From Streptomyces sp. NBC_01497 (GTDB taxonomy: Bacteria > Actinomycetota > Actinomycetes > Streptomycetales > Streptomycetaceae), in assembly GCF_036250695.1 (NCBI RefSeq), contig NZ_CP109427.1, positions 7,812,001 through 7,876,000 on the forward strand: 64,000 nt of DNA, read 5' to 3'. Of the stretch, positions 63,553-64,000 are shown one piece after another. Below the pieces are notes generated by a model. The model saw only the letters and a program-made list of their open reading frames with translations. It was not told the origin of the DNA and did no database searches. Position numbers and translations under genes: made by a program. Every line of letters starts with the position of its first letter. Within the stretch, counting starts at the first letter, position 1.

Positions 63553-64000
63553 ATGACCGTGCCTGCTCAGCCCGTTCCGTCCGTCCGTCACCGCACACAC
63601 TCCGTGGACCGCGCGTTCCTCAACCTGGAACGGACACATCCGCACGTCCGCTGGGACGCCGGCGGGGTGGCGTATCTGAGCGGCCCCCCGCCGAGCCTGG
63701 CGGATCTGCGCGCGTACGTGGACCTGTGCCTGCCCGGACTCCCCATGTTCACCACCCGTGTGGAGGGCGCCCCCCGGCGCTCCTGGTGGCTGCCGGACGC
63801 CGACTTCACCGTGGAACGGCATGTCCACGAAGCGGTCGCGGACGGACCGGCCCAGTGGGAGTCCGCCATGGACACGGCGCTCAACGCGCCCTTCTCGCCC
63901 GGCGCCCGGTGGGGGATCTGGCTCGTCCACGGCCACTCGCCCGACACGTACGCGGTCTGCTACCGGTTCCAGCACGCCTGCCAGGACGGATCGGCCGCGG
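63553..64000 (+). CDS. WS/DGAT-like acyltransferase, N-terminal part (runs off the window)
   Basis: 149 codons are visible and the frame is open to the window end. The N-terminus (VDRAFLNLERTHPHVRWDAGGVAYLSG) and the following strand-helix pattern fit the wax-ester synthase / diacylglycerol acyltransferase family. The catalytic motif, usually HHxxxDG, appears as FQHACQDG (one of the two His is Gln, the second His and Asp-Gly are kept). ATG 63553 has CTGGAG just upstream. The enzyme would transfer an acyl group to an alcohol or glyceride, which fits its position beside an acyl reductase and a fatty-acid-like synthase. The C-terminal half must be seen to confirm the family. Confidence 0.7.
   Translation, partial: MTVPAQPVPSVRHRTHSVDRAFLNLERTHPHVRWDAGGVAYLSGPPPSLADLRAYVDLCLPGLPMFTTRVEGAPRRSWWLPDADFTVERHVHEAVADGPAQWESAMDTALNAPFSPGARWGIWLVHGHSPDTYAVCYRFQHACQDGSAA

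Noticed and set aside
46830..64000. Phosphopantetheinyl transferase (PfaE) for the synthase
   Set aside because: None of the readable genes has the PPTase signature; it must be encoded elsewhere.

Overview
The window is high-GC actinobacterial chromosome, almost certainly Streptomyces. Codon third positions are nearly all G or C. The genes are typical of the genus: a whiE-type spore-pigment locus, an ECF41 sigma factor, DUF6233, PspAB/HtpX, a class F sortase, Tat-exported glycosidases and a sugar ABC importer without its own ATPase. No rRNA, tRNA, CRISPR array or insertion sequence was found.

Layout. 0-8.6 kb: housekeeping and stress genes (YciO end, ECF41 sigma factor divergent from a SnoaL-like protein, Rrf2 regulator divergent from a DszC-type acyl-CoA dehydrogenase, DUF6233, PspAB-HtpX). 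8.8-22.9 kb: a carbohydrate locus (GH2 beta-galactosidase, LacI regulator, binding protein, two permeases, GH31 YicI-type alpha-xylosidase, GH3 beta-glucosidase). Its enzyme set fits xyloglucan oligosaccharides. A clear promoter and a perfect palindrome precede the importer genes. 23-37.6 kb: single genes (lipoamide dehydrogenase, ACT protein, AhpD-like, pirin, GNAT, XRE-cupin, methyltransferases, DUF4232, LysR, ferritin-like, beta-helix) and two frame-disrupted genes (alpha/beta hydrolase, SDR). 36.5-45 kb: a complete whiE/cur-type type II PKS for spore pigment in canonical order, with the FAD hydroxylase divergent. 45-46.4 kb: class F sortase and a repeat-containing surface protein.

46.8-64 kb: the most interesting region. 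Three very large minus-strand genes form a polyunsaturated-fatty-acid-synthase-like operon. They are a PfaD-type enoyl reductase, then KS-MAT-ACP-KR-DH, then KS-CLF-AT-DH-DH, in the order and domain layout known from myxobacterial pfa loci but with a single ACP. Just upstream is a thioester/acyl reductase, and divergent from that is the start of a WS/DGAT-like acyltransferase cut by the window end. Read together, these suggest a long-chain acyl chain built on one ACP, released reductively as aldehyde or alcohol, and perhaps esterified. That product pathway is inferred and no product is known from the sequence.

Convergent gene pairs are often separated by perfect hairpins (25.9, 30.1, 37.7 and 45.0 kb). 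Several genes have a -10-like hexamer 6-7 nt before the start codon, suggesting leaderless mRNAs.
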